Source of the DNA: Phoronis australis
Taxonomy: Eukaryota; Phoronida; Phoronidae
Direction: 5' to 3'
NCBI GenBank assembly: GCA_002633005.1
Contig: NMRA01000280.1
Location: 54,000 to 117,999, forward strand
Length of the DNA stretch: 64,000 bases
The position numbers were made by a program, and so were the translations under genes. This document shows, in pieces, positions 21,992-33,600 of the stretch. The notes under the pieces were generated by a model. That model was given only the letters and a program-made list of their open reading frames with translations, did no database searches and was not told the DNA's origin. Within the stretch, counting starts at the first letter, position 1. Every line of letters starts with the position of its first letter.

Positions 21992-24900
21992 CTAGTTTGT
22001 AGCAGGGTTAACCGGTTCTTTGCTCACAAATGGCTTTAATGGCGGGGAGGCACGCCACTGTTCAAGACTGCGAACACAGTCAATCTCATCTTGTAATTGT
22101 CTATTTTTTTCCTTCACCACATAGTTGTCAGAGATGGGTGGGAGATCTTGGAGTGGCACAAAGGTGTCTGCCCTTTTTATATTTCCACCTCTGCAAATGA
22201 AAATGCTAATTTATGCCGCTGATTAAACGAAAGCATTTTGTTTTACAAATGTCTTTGAAACTTTGGTTTGTGTTACAAGATACACAAGCTTCAGAGCTCA
22301 CTTCAAGCTATACAATGAAACCATGTGACTAGACATGTAAATGTGCAAATTTCCTTTACTCAGTATTATTGAAGCACTGAAATTTCTACCCATTTGCCTA
22401 AAGACATTTGAAATGTGAAAAACACAACTTGAAGTGTTTTATGAAACTAAGACATGCACAAATATCTTACAAACTTATTGCTTTGACATTTTACCACCGC
22501 GTCTAAAATGAAAATAAATTTGAATACCATCCAACAGTGTAGATCGACTTAATTAAGTAAATAATTTCCAGGTGTTCCTTTTAAGCAAATTTTAAAAGTA
22601 TTCTCCTTGCAAACCTTGCGGGTCTACAACACGGCAGAAAAAATAAAAATAAATAAACAAACATCCAGTTGATGCTTGGATTGCCAGCATAAAATGGAAT
22701 TGGAAAGCCCAGTGACAACCATACTAATGATGTTTCACTTACCCAAAGTTTGGAAGGGGTCGTGTGGATCCCTCCTTGTGAAAGCCTGGAGAGTATTCGA
22801 CTGCCTGATAGGACTTATCTCCCTCTGAAGCGGCAGGGATGCCATTGCGTTTACTTATGTAGAATTCTAAAAAAAGATAAAGATAATATGCTTATCTCAG
22901 TGTAATTTTTCTAAGTAAATGCCCTCAAATATTCAAACGGTATGCAAATTCTTTCATTGTAAGGAAATTTCTTTCACACAAAGGTTTATGTCAAGATGCT
23001 TGTCACAAGTACCGGTAAACCAAATCTGAGTAGGCCTGCTCACTCAAGTGACCAGGGGCAACAACTGATGTTTCTCATCATAAACTGAATGTGCAGCCAA
23101 TCCCAGGGGTACTCCCGTAGAAAATGTAGCCAAGACATGTGCCACTCATTGGCAACTTTCACACTCTATCGATTTGCCTTCTTTGACAACATTCTCTCCA
23201 AAAGGGTGCTTTGGCTATAAAATTCCCTACAAAAAGGTTCACTTTGTCAGAGAGTTTGTAACTCTACAAAAGCTTTGCAGAGCTTTATGAGTGAAAAATT
23301 GAACTGTTCAAAAGTCCCTCAAGTTCATGGAATTGACCCCCACAAAAGAGTGTTGTTTCACAACACTACTAGAATCTAAATGGTGGATTTCCTAATTTTC
23401 CACCTGCACACGCATCAAAAATAGTGGAGTACCCCCCCCCCCCCNGTCCCCCCCCCCCCCCCGTCCCACACCAACCCTGGAAAATAACTGGTGCTCACAG
23501 CCTTGAGCATACACAAACAATAATCAAATATCCTGATCTCGGTGATCCTCAACCCTTTCATAGCTCAACACCTTGAGCAGTAAGCTATCAAAATCCTCTG
23601 AATGCAAAAATGACCATAAAGCCTAGCTTACCTAGAGCACAATTCGCTTAACAAAACTGCTATTCAAAACCAACCAGTTGTGACCAATTCAAAACATCAC
23701 TGAATGTGACAAGTATTGGTATATTATGCCATTTTCTAGACACTTTGTATTGTGTAAAGGAATTGCTCTAAAGTTCCCACAACAGGCAAATGCAATTTAT
23801 TACGGTACAGCTAGCTAACCAGTACAAGGAGTAGAGGGATTGACCCCTTTTCCTTCACTGGTTACATTTTAGATGATAGTCAAAGCAAAACCATCTTTCT
23901 CTTTGGCAAACTTAGTGGAACTAAATGAGATATGTTTAAAAGGCCTTAATGTAGAGTTTTAAAGAGATGTTCTAAGCAAGAAAAGCAATTTTCTGAAATC
24001 AGGAATAGCATGGAATGGAACTTGCGGTCTTTGCAGTAGGCCTAGCAGCCAAACGCTCTACCGTTGAGCCAAATTGTACAAGCTAAGCTAAATAGCACAC
24101 CATTTTCAGATCATGTAAATTTTAACAACTCCGGTCATAGATTCAGCAACCGTCTGGCAGACAATGGCAAGAATTGCCAACTAGCAATAAAATCACAAAA
24201 ACAAGAGATTTTGTTGTTTTACATCTCTGGTCAAAGCTTAGCTTTGAGAAGCCTATTCTCATTCAACAATAATTCCACAATTGCAATTTTTGACTGCAAA
24301 AGCGATATGTCCCTTTCATAGAGTATAAAATGCAACTTCAGAGAATACATTTGGGCAACAGCCATACTAGGACTTCAGGTTCTTTTCCATTCAAATCGTC
24401 ATATTTTAACCTTACCAAACCGGCCTTTCCCAAATAGCATGGAGTGGGTCAGCTCTTGCTGGGATGTAGAACTGGCCAGATGATATCCGTCAAAATAACA
24501 CCTCTTTCCAACCTTGTAACCCTTATCATAGAATGTCCACTCTCTTCCAGATGGCCTTTGACTATCTGTGGATGCAACAAATGTTAAGGTTATGTAAGGA
24601 CCTTAAAAAATGTCCAAATTCATTCGCTAACTTTGGATCACATTTCAGAAATGCCGGGCTGATGGGATTCATACGAAACTCTCAGGTACTGTGCCTTGTG
24701 AAGTGCCCTACAAAACTCTGTTAGAAATTGTTTTTGAAATGTTGCACTAGATTAGCAGACCCATCATAACAACACCGGGGCAACACCAGAATTTTTTAAC
24801 TTTTCATATTGAGAGCTTAGAATAGCGTTACACACCCACGCTGTGGATACTATCCCGATTTCAATGATCCGCTAGTCAGGACCAAGAAGTGTCGTTATCA

Positions 24901-27900
24901 GTTCAACAGGGATAGCATTGGGAGAAAGTTGACAAACCAATCATTTTACATAGTCCAGCTCTCTCATTGCCTGCGTTTATCTCATGAGTGAGCTCACATA
25001 ATCCAGCAATTATGTTGTAAACAGCAGCCTAACTTGAAAATACTATTTCCAAACCATGTTGAACAAATATCGTGACAAAGATGTGTCTTGTATGACATAC
25101 TATAACTAAAACAACTTTGAACAGGGAATTAAATGGTTGAGTTTCAGAGAAATTATAGTTAACTTTCACCTACTGATTCTTTAATCGCGGGACTGTATAC
25201 TCCGACCCACTTACTACTACAGTGTTGTATACCAACACAATAGGCTTGTTTGTCAATTGAACGTGATACTAGATGATATCCTGATGTTGGAAATTTCTTG
25301 GTCTAGTCCAGGGGAATGGTGCGTAATGGCATATCTAATTAGTTTGTGAAAAGCACAGGTGGTTAGGTTTTGGAATTTTGAAAATCGGACAAGAAATATG
25401 ACTTTTCCAACCTAAAACTTTTGAACAATGTTGCGGGTATCCTGCTTCTCGTTAATTCTGCTGTTTGTGCAGCATAATTGGGCCACTTACCAATAACAAA
25501 AACTATTGAGATGAAAATCAATTACCTGGAAAGCATCTCTTGTTGTACCAATTTGTCGGAAAATTTTCGGGTAATCCAGTGTCCGGTTTAGGATCAGGTC
25601 GCCATTTGATGTTGGACTTCCAATCTAGGCCATGTCTGAAACGAGGATAGTAATACTGTTTGTAAGAAAACATTCAATTTTACCCCTGAGTTTCTGACCT
25701 TGTGTACAATATCAATCTGTGTTTGAAACTCACTGCAAATGACTCAAAAATGTGGCACATCAAATCTCACATCGTGCCAATTATTGCGCAAATTTAGACA
25801 AATAAGGAAGTAATAAACACTGCATCCACCATCTAACCATACTTAAGTTGACATTGCCTTTTCTGCACCATATTTTACATAAAAAACATTGATTGTTTAA
25901 ATTCTATAGATTTTGTAGTATTTGACAAACTCAACTCGTGGCAACTAATTCTTTACAAACTTATATTGGCAATATGTGAACTTTCCAGCAACAGTCTTAT
26001 AATTTTAAGTGCTTAGTCATCAGCAGCGCTGTGTAAAGAGGCATACAAATACATGTTTATGAATTTTAAACCTCCTGAAAAGAAAGTGCTCTAGAGAGCA
26101 ACATTTGGTGAAATTAAATGAAAAACAATGATGCTGGATGTTGATGATGATGATGTAGAATGGGGATGACAAAATGATTACATGGAACACAGCCTTGTGC
26201 AGTTACATTTGAATGGTGAAAATCAATGAACAATAATGATGGTGATGATGATGAATGATGATGACAAAAATGACCATTGAATAGTCTTGTAAAGTAAATG
26301 TGAACCAACAAAAGGGCATTGACAATGCATTCAAATTATCTTAAATAACTTGGGAACATTAGGTCGTAGCAAGAAACGGGCAAAACACTTCACTAGAAGC
26401 TCTTGATCAGATCTATCGACATAATTTCAAAAGGTCTCATTAAGGACTGCACTGAGCTTAAGAGCACATGCTAGTAACCAAATTTTACAAAAGTTACAAA
26501 CATGACTAACAGAACTTGTTAACTTGACAATACATGCTGTATAAAAATGAATATTTAAGGTAGCATATTTTGGAGATTTTACAGAGCTCTCAAATCCTTG
26601 TGAAGTAAATTGAGATACTCAGACATCAACTGCGGGTAAGCAGGCCTAAGCAACAGCCGATGTGCAGACATCAACTTCCGTAAGACTGTCGCAAACCTCA
26701 TTCCATGCTCACGCCAAGCACTATTAGCCTTGATAAAAAGCTTTTTTTGTATACTGAATGATAAATTTTGACATTCAACAAACTGACCCACAAGTTAGGG
26801 TAGGCCTACTATGCATGACAACGGGGTTTACGCTATGTCTATCACTTACTCAGTGTACTTTGGATTTATATAGTGTGGGTGAGGTCGCCATGGTTGTTCA
26901 TCACTGTAGCCGTGAGGAATGTACACCCTTCCTGTTGGGTGAATCTTTGGCTGTTGACCTCTCTGATTGTGAAGTTCAGGAAAATGTCTCCTTTCACGTT
27001 CTGGAAAATACATTCACATGTACAAAGATGTTCACCCTGTGATATGTATCTATTAATACTAAAAAGCCGGGTTAAGGTCTAATAGTTGACAAGGTGGGTG
27101 ACGAGTTACATTTTAGGTTAGCTAGTACACTGGGTTAGTGGGGTACAGGCTGTATAATTCCTCTTCGGAAGTGAACTCCAAGTCTCCTCATTTAGTGTAT
27201 GTGATTCAACTTGAAAAGGTGACGATGATCAGCGCAAACTTTACACAAAAAGAAAACTGTGTTATTAGTATTTTAAAGCTCATAATTTTTCATGCCTGTC
27301 CTTTAAGGTGTTATTTGCTTTTAGATAATTTTATTTTGATTTAATTTATCATTATTATAAGTAAGGAAAGTAACTAACGATTTATTTCACATGGAATCAT
27401 TTCAAACTGATAAAATATGTGCTAGTAGGCTGACACTGAAATTGAGGGAGAAATATACAACAGTAGTGGTAGGGAACTAAATGGGATAAACATAATGACA
27501 GTGTTGATGGCTTTGAAACACAGCATGAGGTAGGGATACTGGTCTAAGGCATAACAATATTCTACGAAACTCACAGCTATGGTGATCGAGTCATCAAAAA
27601 AGTGTTACAGATTCATTTAATTCTTTAAACATTAATTGTTGGGAAGTACTAAATTTCACCACGAAATTGAGCTATGTGGACATCTTTGACCATACGTTGT
27701 CGTGATAAACATGGACTACAGAGCGTGTTTGTATTGCTTCTAAACGGATCTAAAGTTACACTTTACAACAAAATTTCAAAAACATTCCCTAGGTAGGGTG
27801 AGCAAACCATAATGGCCGATTTTCTGGAATCGACAAAATCGGCCATTTTTCTAGATTTTCAAACTGTCATATCTCTTTTTATCATTACTCGATAAGAATA

Positions 27901-28351
27901 AAATNACAGATTCATTTAATTCTTTAAACATTAATTGTTGGGAAGTACTAAATTTCACCACGAAATTGAGCTATGTGGACATCTTTGACCATACGTTGTC
28001 GTGATAAACATGGACTACAGAGCGTGTTTGTATTGCTTCTAAACGGATCTAAAGTTACACTTTACAACAAAATTTCAAAAACATTCCCTAGGATACAGCA
28101 ACCAGTCTACTTACTGGTATGCTTAAAACCTCAGGGCATAATTTTACTGTAAAGAATAGGTGGGAATTTAATCAATATCTGGACCTGCTAGTGTTAAGTA
28201 AGTATGCACCTTATCGAAATTGATCAGCAGCATCTCACAACACTCAACGCTCAAACGTTGTTTCCCGCTGTTTGTGGTCAAGAATATTTATATTAGTCTT
28301 ACCTCTTCTACCGGACTTTCCAATTTCTGTGGTTAGATGAAGGGTAGTCAT
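21992..28351 (-). CDS. Conserved-looking soluble protein, 260 residues, six exons, family not recognised
   Basis: Reading leftwards, exons are 28351-28303, 27000-26850, 25635-25526, 24565-24416, 22866-22743 and 22190-21992 (783 nt including stop). All introns have GT/AG ends, and the phases 1, 2, 1, 1, 2 fit without any stop, which is strong evidence for a real gene. The protein starts MTTLHLTTEIGKSGRRERER. It is rich in Pro, Tyr, Trp and basic residues, with repeated aromatic-Pro phrases (YIPHGYS, PWRPHPHYINP, KWRPDPKPD, NWYNKRCFP). The C-terminal part has a short helical stretch (VVKEKNRQLQDEIDCVRSLE). No signal peptide or membrane segment is seen. The composition resembles small axonemal microtubule-associated proteins of cilia and sperm, but that is inference only. 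A 187-bp assembly duplication lies in intron 1 and does not touch coding sequence. Confidence 0.75.
23950..24340 (-). repeat. SINE-like repeat with tRNA-like segment, copy 2
   Basis: On the minus strand, 24075-24010 begins TTGGCTCAACGGTAGAGCG, a good box A with a D-arm (GCTC/GAGC). It continues to a degenerate box B (AAGTTCCATTCC). Sequence on both sides matches copy 1 at 14760-15065. The tRNA-like part lies inside the shared region rather than at its edge. It is a repeat, not a functional tRNA: the anticodon arm does not pair. Confidence 0.5.
24745..25505 (+). repeat. Dispersed repeat B, copy 1 (interrupted)
   Basis: Two segments, 24745-24840 and 25300-25505, match the two halves of the copies at 28765-29230 and 47100-47600. 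Shared phrases are 'agacccatcataa', 'ggaattttgaaaatcggaca' and 'gtgcagcataattgggcc'. About 450 bases between the halves have no counterpart in the other copies, so they may be a later insertion. Confidence 0.5.
26130..26280. repeat. GAT/ATG-rich microsatellite
   Basis: Short runs of gatgatgat and related trinucleotides (26137-26157 and 26235-26265). The minus-strand ORF here reads as His/Ser-rich low complexity and is not a gene. Confidence 0.7.
27607..28092. repeat. Exact 187-bp direct duplication flanking an assembly N
   Basis: Bases 27607-27793 and 27906-28092 are identical over 187 positions. The second copy begins immediately after the single N at 27905. The 111 bases between (27794-27904) contain a perfect 13-bp hairpin. 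The placement of the N at the copy border points to contigs joined without resolving their overlap, not to a biological tandem duplication. Confidence 0.85.
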
Positions 28352-28764
28352 GCCTCAGCTCAAGTATTTTCACCCCAAACTAATTCCCAAAAGCCAAATT
28401 ACCGGCCCATCCTATGTCACTTCGTCTCTAATTCTTCTCGGTCAATAAACAAGTTCAATACACATTCATGCTGCGATCTCCAAGCACACGGAAGTCCCGG
28501 ACAGGTGGTTTCTAATCACGTGATAAAGCTATGAGCGTTGACATGGATTATGGCGACATCTATTGATAGCGGGTGTGTTGAAACGCTATTAGGAAGAGGT
28601 GCAACTCTCAGAGCGGTAAAATCCCAGTCCCAGTAAACATTACTTATTCGTATAAACTCTCACAGTTTCTTTTTTTCTCTAAATCTAATTAAAAAATTGC
28701 GCATTATTCGATTATCTCGCGTCTGTTATGGTTCGTGACGAAACGTAGCTAACTGCAAGGCCTA
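28352..28764. promoter_or_regulatory. 5' region of the 260-residue gene
   Basis: This lies directly upstream (minus sense) of the start codon at 28351. I see no in-frame extension and no clear TATA element. Bases up to about 28460 could be 5' UTR. No other gene is visible. Confidence 0.25.
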
Positions 28765-29230
28765 CTGAACATGACAAGAATCCTATGTGGACACCCAAAC
28801 CAGTCGAGATTGGGCAACTCGACCGGCTTGCGTACAGCAGGAATTGCCAGTTCGGATCAAAGACCTCATGCTGTTGGGGTTAGTGAAATTACCTCAAGTT
28901 GCTGATGTTATCCTTCATAGATAATCAGACCCACCATAAACTCGGGGAAGACAATTTTTTTTAATTTTCGATTTCATTGAAAGAGTTTTTATATAGCATA
29001 TTTAAATGGTTCATGAAAAGTAGACGTTGTTTGGTTTTTGAATTTTTAAAATCGGACAAGAAATGTGACTTTTAGCTTGTGAATTTTAACCGATGTTGCC
29101 CAGAGCTCGCCGTTGTTCTGTGCCTCATTAATTCAGTGGGGTGTGCAACATAATGGGCCCAGCCAATTACCAAACCAGCAGGGAGCGTTGGATTTTGGGT
29201 TAAGTCAAGTGTCATCTAACAACTCGTGGC
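28765..29230 (+). repeat. Dispersed repeat B, copy 2
   Basis: The best-preserved copy with 47100-47600. Common phrases in order are 'aagaatccta.gt.gacac', 'caactcgacc', 'gatgctgttg', 'gatgttatc', 'aaa.cggacaagaa', 'tgtgac' and 'ttggattttg.gttaa'. No coding sequence and no obvious terminal repeats. Confidence 0.55.
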
Positions 29231-30641
29231 ATGAAGTAAGTTGTTCTGGGACCCGTTCCAAGAAAACTTACAAATCTTAAATGTCAGTCAATTGTAAGAT
29301 AAAACTAAAAATTTGTCTCAAGTCCATTCCAAGAAAGAAATCTTAAGTTTGACTTAAAGGTTTCCTACAATGTTTTTTGCACTTTTTGAGGTTTTACTAC
29401 GAGGACCGTGTATTATAATAATACCATAACACCAAAATCTAACTAAACAAGCACTTTTTTGGGAAATGATTGAGGAATTCTGAATTTTAAAGAAACATTA
29501 ATGATTTTTGGTTTTCCGGTACGTGACGTCATCAGTAGAAGACGCACGGTTTTCGTAAACTCTCTCTCTGAATCATGCAGATGCATTGCGGGCGCCATGA
29601 GTTTCATTACTATATTGTCATTACATATGTACCCAAGCTACAGCATTTACATTACGCTTGACCTTCTAGACATCAAACATCTTTTCACCATTGGTACACG
29701 TTAACATAAATTTAGAGCCTACTAGAAGTGACAGCCTGCCGATGTATGCTTACAAGTCGTTCTGTAAAAAATCTGTGACCCAATAACATAATTATGTGCT
29801 CAAACAAAGCCAAACTGAGCTCTTGCCTATAAATTTTGATTTTGATATTGGCATGACAACTTTTGGCCCACGGGCAAACTCGGTGCAGCAAAAAGTACAT
29901 CTCGCTTGAATTGTGATTTTGCAAGTGATAATGTACTTTAAATGCTCCTCTGGGTCAATTAGCTACAGCCTACACGCATGGCTTCCCAATAACAATGAAA
30001 CAACAAGGAGTAAAATCAGATCATCTTTTATCTTAGTAATCTTTTTTTAAAGTATTTCACGTCTCACACGTGTCATGATTATGAAACTTCACTGAACTTG
30101 ACAACTGTAGTTGTGTCATTCAGATACATGTACATGTATGTTACTTCAATGATTCATTTTCATCTACAGATCAAGACTTCCATCAAGTGTGAATCAGTTC
30201 AGGAGTTAACTTTGCTTTTTAAGTTGTTTCAATTTTTATCACCATTAACGTTCAAGCTAAAAACGGCCAAACGAGTATCGTATAGTCTCAGAGCTCTATT
30301 TGACTCGGGCAGCGCCATGCGTAATAAGACAACTTAATTGGCAATATATTTTCATCCCAAAGTACAGTATTAATGTTCTACATATGTACAAATTGTTTAC
30401 CCCGTTGACTCTCAGCTATTTGAACTAATATCACATCCGTAGTACGTCAATCCATTTCACTTGTTAATGTTACTAATCCATCAGTTTTCTATTGCAAGAT
30501 TTAGCCTAACTCAATGTAATTAAAGTAGTGGTGGTGGGAATTTTCATGCCTACCCTAGTGTTCATAACTTTTGTCCTTACTTCATTACTTTTAGTCTATT
30601 CACACACTTGTATATACTTCTTTTTCTCTTGTTAGATAAGC
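29231..30641. other. No gene recognised; probably includes the 5' part of the retrotransposon
   Basis: Short ORFs (29501-29704, 29712-29924, 30098-30337) show no domain. The 5' untranslated region of the retrotransposon that follows should lie at the right-hand end, but its left boundary cannot be placed because I find no target-site duplication matching the sequence after its poly-A. Confidence 0.4.
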
Positions 30642-33600
30642 ATGTTAATTATGAACTGTATGAATTTATCAGTATTTAACTACAGACATAATAATTATAA
30701 GTGTTCGGGTGTCTGGAAAACAAAAATACCCCACTGCTTTTCGTCTATTACGCTCGACCTCACTCTTCTACTACGAAAACGACCCCGAACTGAGCACTTA
30801 CGTAATGTTTACTGCACAATGAAGAACTCATGTTGTGATATCCGAGTTATCATTGAGCAAAGTCTTTTGACTGCTGGTGACATAGAGGTCAATCCAGGAC
30901 CAGGCACTCAGGGTTTAGCCAGCTTCAAGGTCTTATTCACTAATATCAACAGTATCAAGGCGAACAATCTTTCAAGATTTGATCTTCTCAAGCAAGTTAT
31001 TACAGACAACAATTACATGGTCATTGCTATATGTGAATCTGGAACACTGTCCGAAGACAACCTCAGTGCACTTATTATTCCAGAATACCACATTGCCTAC
31101 CACACTAACGCCGGGAGGGGGTTGATCTTGTTTGTCCACAACTCCGTAAATTACAAAACAATTGATGATAAAATTATACAATCAATGAGTAACTGTTGGA
31201 TTGAACTTTACGTCAACCACAAAAAGGTATATTACGGTTTTTTCTATCGCTCACCCTCACAGACGTCCCATGAAAGGAAAGCATATTTCAAAACCTTTTC
31301 AGAACAATTGCAAGAACTCTCTCAAACTAATAAAACAATTGTTATCAACGGGGATTTCAACGCAAGAAATAGTACTTGGTACTCAGAAGACAATGACAAC
31401 CAAGCCGGTCTCGAATTATTCGATATTCTCCTCACAAATGACTGTATACAACTAATAAACGAGCCGACACGTTTAACAGAGTATTCACATTCTTGCCTTG
31501 ATTTATGTATAACAAACAATCTCGGATTAATTGAATCCACTTCTGTAAGGCCTCCCATTGGTAACTCAGACCACCACGTTATAGAAACAACATTCACACT
31601 CAACTGCGCACCTAAAGAACCAGACATTATGAAGAAGATCTGGAATTACAACCTCATTAACATGGACAAACTGCGCTCTGACATAACCACATTCAACTGG
31701 ACTGAAATACTTAACAAAAGTGACATAAATGACGCAGTCTCAATATTCACACAGTCACTCTACAACATATTAGATAATAATATCCCATCAACCATGAAAA
31801 CAATAAAAAACAAGAACAAACCGTGGTTTAACAATAACATTAAGTCTGAAATAAATAAAAGAAATAAACTGTACAGATCGTTCAGAAGATCAAATAACCC
31901 ATGCACGTTCAAGTGCTACAAAGAACAGTGCAAGAGTGTGGAAGAACTAATTAAAAAGACAAAACAAGACTATAAGATGAAAGTTATCTCCAATATCAAA
32001 AATGTCTCCAAAAATTCTAAGGAATATTGGGATATAGTAAACAAAATTCGAGGACAGGTAAAGCAATCATCATACCCCACCATCCACTCAAAAGAATCCA
32101 ACTCTCAGGCGTCATCCAAAGCCGATAAAAGTATCTTATTTCTAGACTACTTCACTGCCAAGAGTCACATTGCACCAACAATAAACTATCCAGAATTCCC
32201 AAACAGAACATTAGAACACCTCTCTTACATAGAAGCCCAACCATCTGAAGTCAGAAAACTACTAGAAAACATTGACGAAAACAAAAACGACGGTACCAAT
32301 CTCATAACCAATAAAATGATCAAGATAATAGCAAGAGAGCTTACACTTCCTCTGACAACATTATACAACAAAATATTACAATCTGGAAAATTTCCTTTGA
32401 ACTGGAAGCTTGGCGTTATGATACCAATACACAAAAAGAACTCCAAAACAGACATTGCCAACTATCGCCCCATAACTCTACTTAACACCTTATCCAAAAT
32501 TTTAGAAAAAATCATTTCTCAGCACATGTTTGACCACCTCTCTTCACAAAACCTCATATATCGTCGCCAATTTGGATTCATGCCTGGTAACAGCACTGTG
32601 TCGCAACTTACAGAAATTGTACACGACATCCACCTCCAGTTTGAGCAAGGGTACAACGTGAGATCCGTATTTTTAGACATTGCGTCAGCTTTTGATGTCG
32701 TTCCCCATGACCTGCTTCTACATAAATTACAATCTTACGGTTTCTCAGGCACTCTCCTCTTACTTTTAAAATCATATCTGGAAAATCGAACTTACAAAGT
32801 CCGAATTGAGGGTGTCTTATCACCTTCATCAACGCCAGGTTTCGTAAATGCTGGAGTACCACAGGGTAGCGTACTAGGCCCCTTACTCTTTTTACTGTAC
32901 ATCAATGATCTTCCAGACACGATAAGCTCTAAAACATTCTTATATGCTGATGACACTGCAATATTCCACCCATTCTCAAAAGAGCATCCCCATGACTCCT
33001 TACAATTGCAAACTGACCTTAACAAACTCTATGACTGGTCTCACAAATGGAAGATGAAATTTAAACCTGAAAAAAGTGTTGATCTTATATTTTCTAAGTC
33101 TAATAATACTCATTTCCAAACAAATCCAACACTGGAATTATCACTCAATGGGGAAGTTATCCCCAATAAGTTCACGCACAAACATCTTGGCTTGCTACTC
33201 GACCATAAGCTTACATTTACTCCTCATTGTCGCGAACTCGTTCAAAAAGTACAAAAATTAATTAATCCAATTAGAATTATCTCTCGTCATCTCAACTCCA
33301 TGCATCTTGAAACTCTGTTCAAGTCTTTTGTACTTCCACATCTAGATTACTGTGACATAATCTACCAATCGGCAAACGCTGGCATACTTCTCCAATTAGA
33401 AAGACTACAATACCAAGCAGCTTTAGCCATAACTGGGGCATACAAAGGGTCCAACACAATCAAGGTTCTAAATAGTCTTCACTGGAGCAAACTAGCAACC
33501 CGTCGTAAACTCCACCTGTCCATGTATACATTCAAAGTCTTAACCAACATAAACAATTACTCTAACAAAATCCTCTTTGACTCCTACAAAAGACCAAGCA

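Larger units (their letters stand above)
22191..28302 (-). other. Introns of the 260-residue gene
   Basis: Introns run 28302-27001, 26849-25636, 25525-24566, 24415-22867 and 22742-22191. They hold a poly-C gap with N (23434-23462), a SINE-like copy (23950-24340), a split dispersed repeat B (24745-25505), a GATGAT microsatellite (about 26135-26275) and the assembly duplication near 27.6-28.1 kb. No other gene is seen on either strand. Confidence 0.55.

Noticed and set aside
24003-24080. Possible tRNA gene on the minus strand
   Set aside because: The D-arm fits, but the anticodon arm does not pair, box B is degenerate, and the flanks match another repeat copy.
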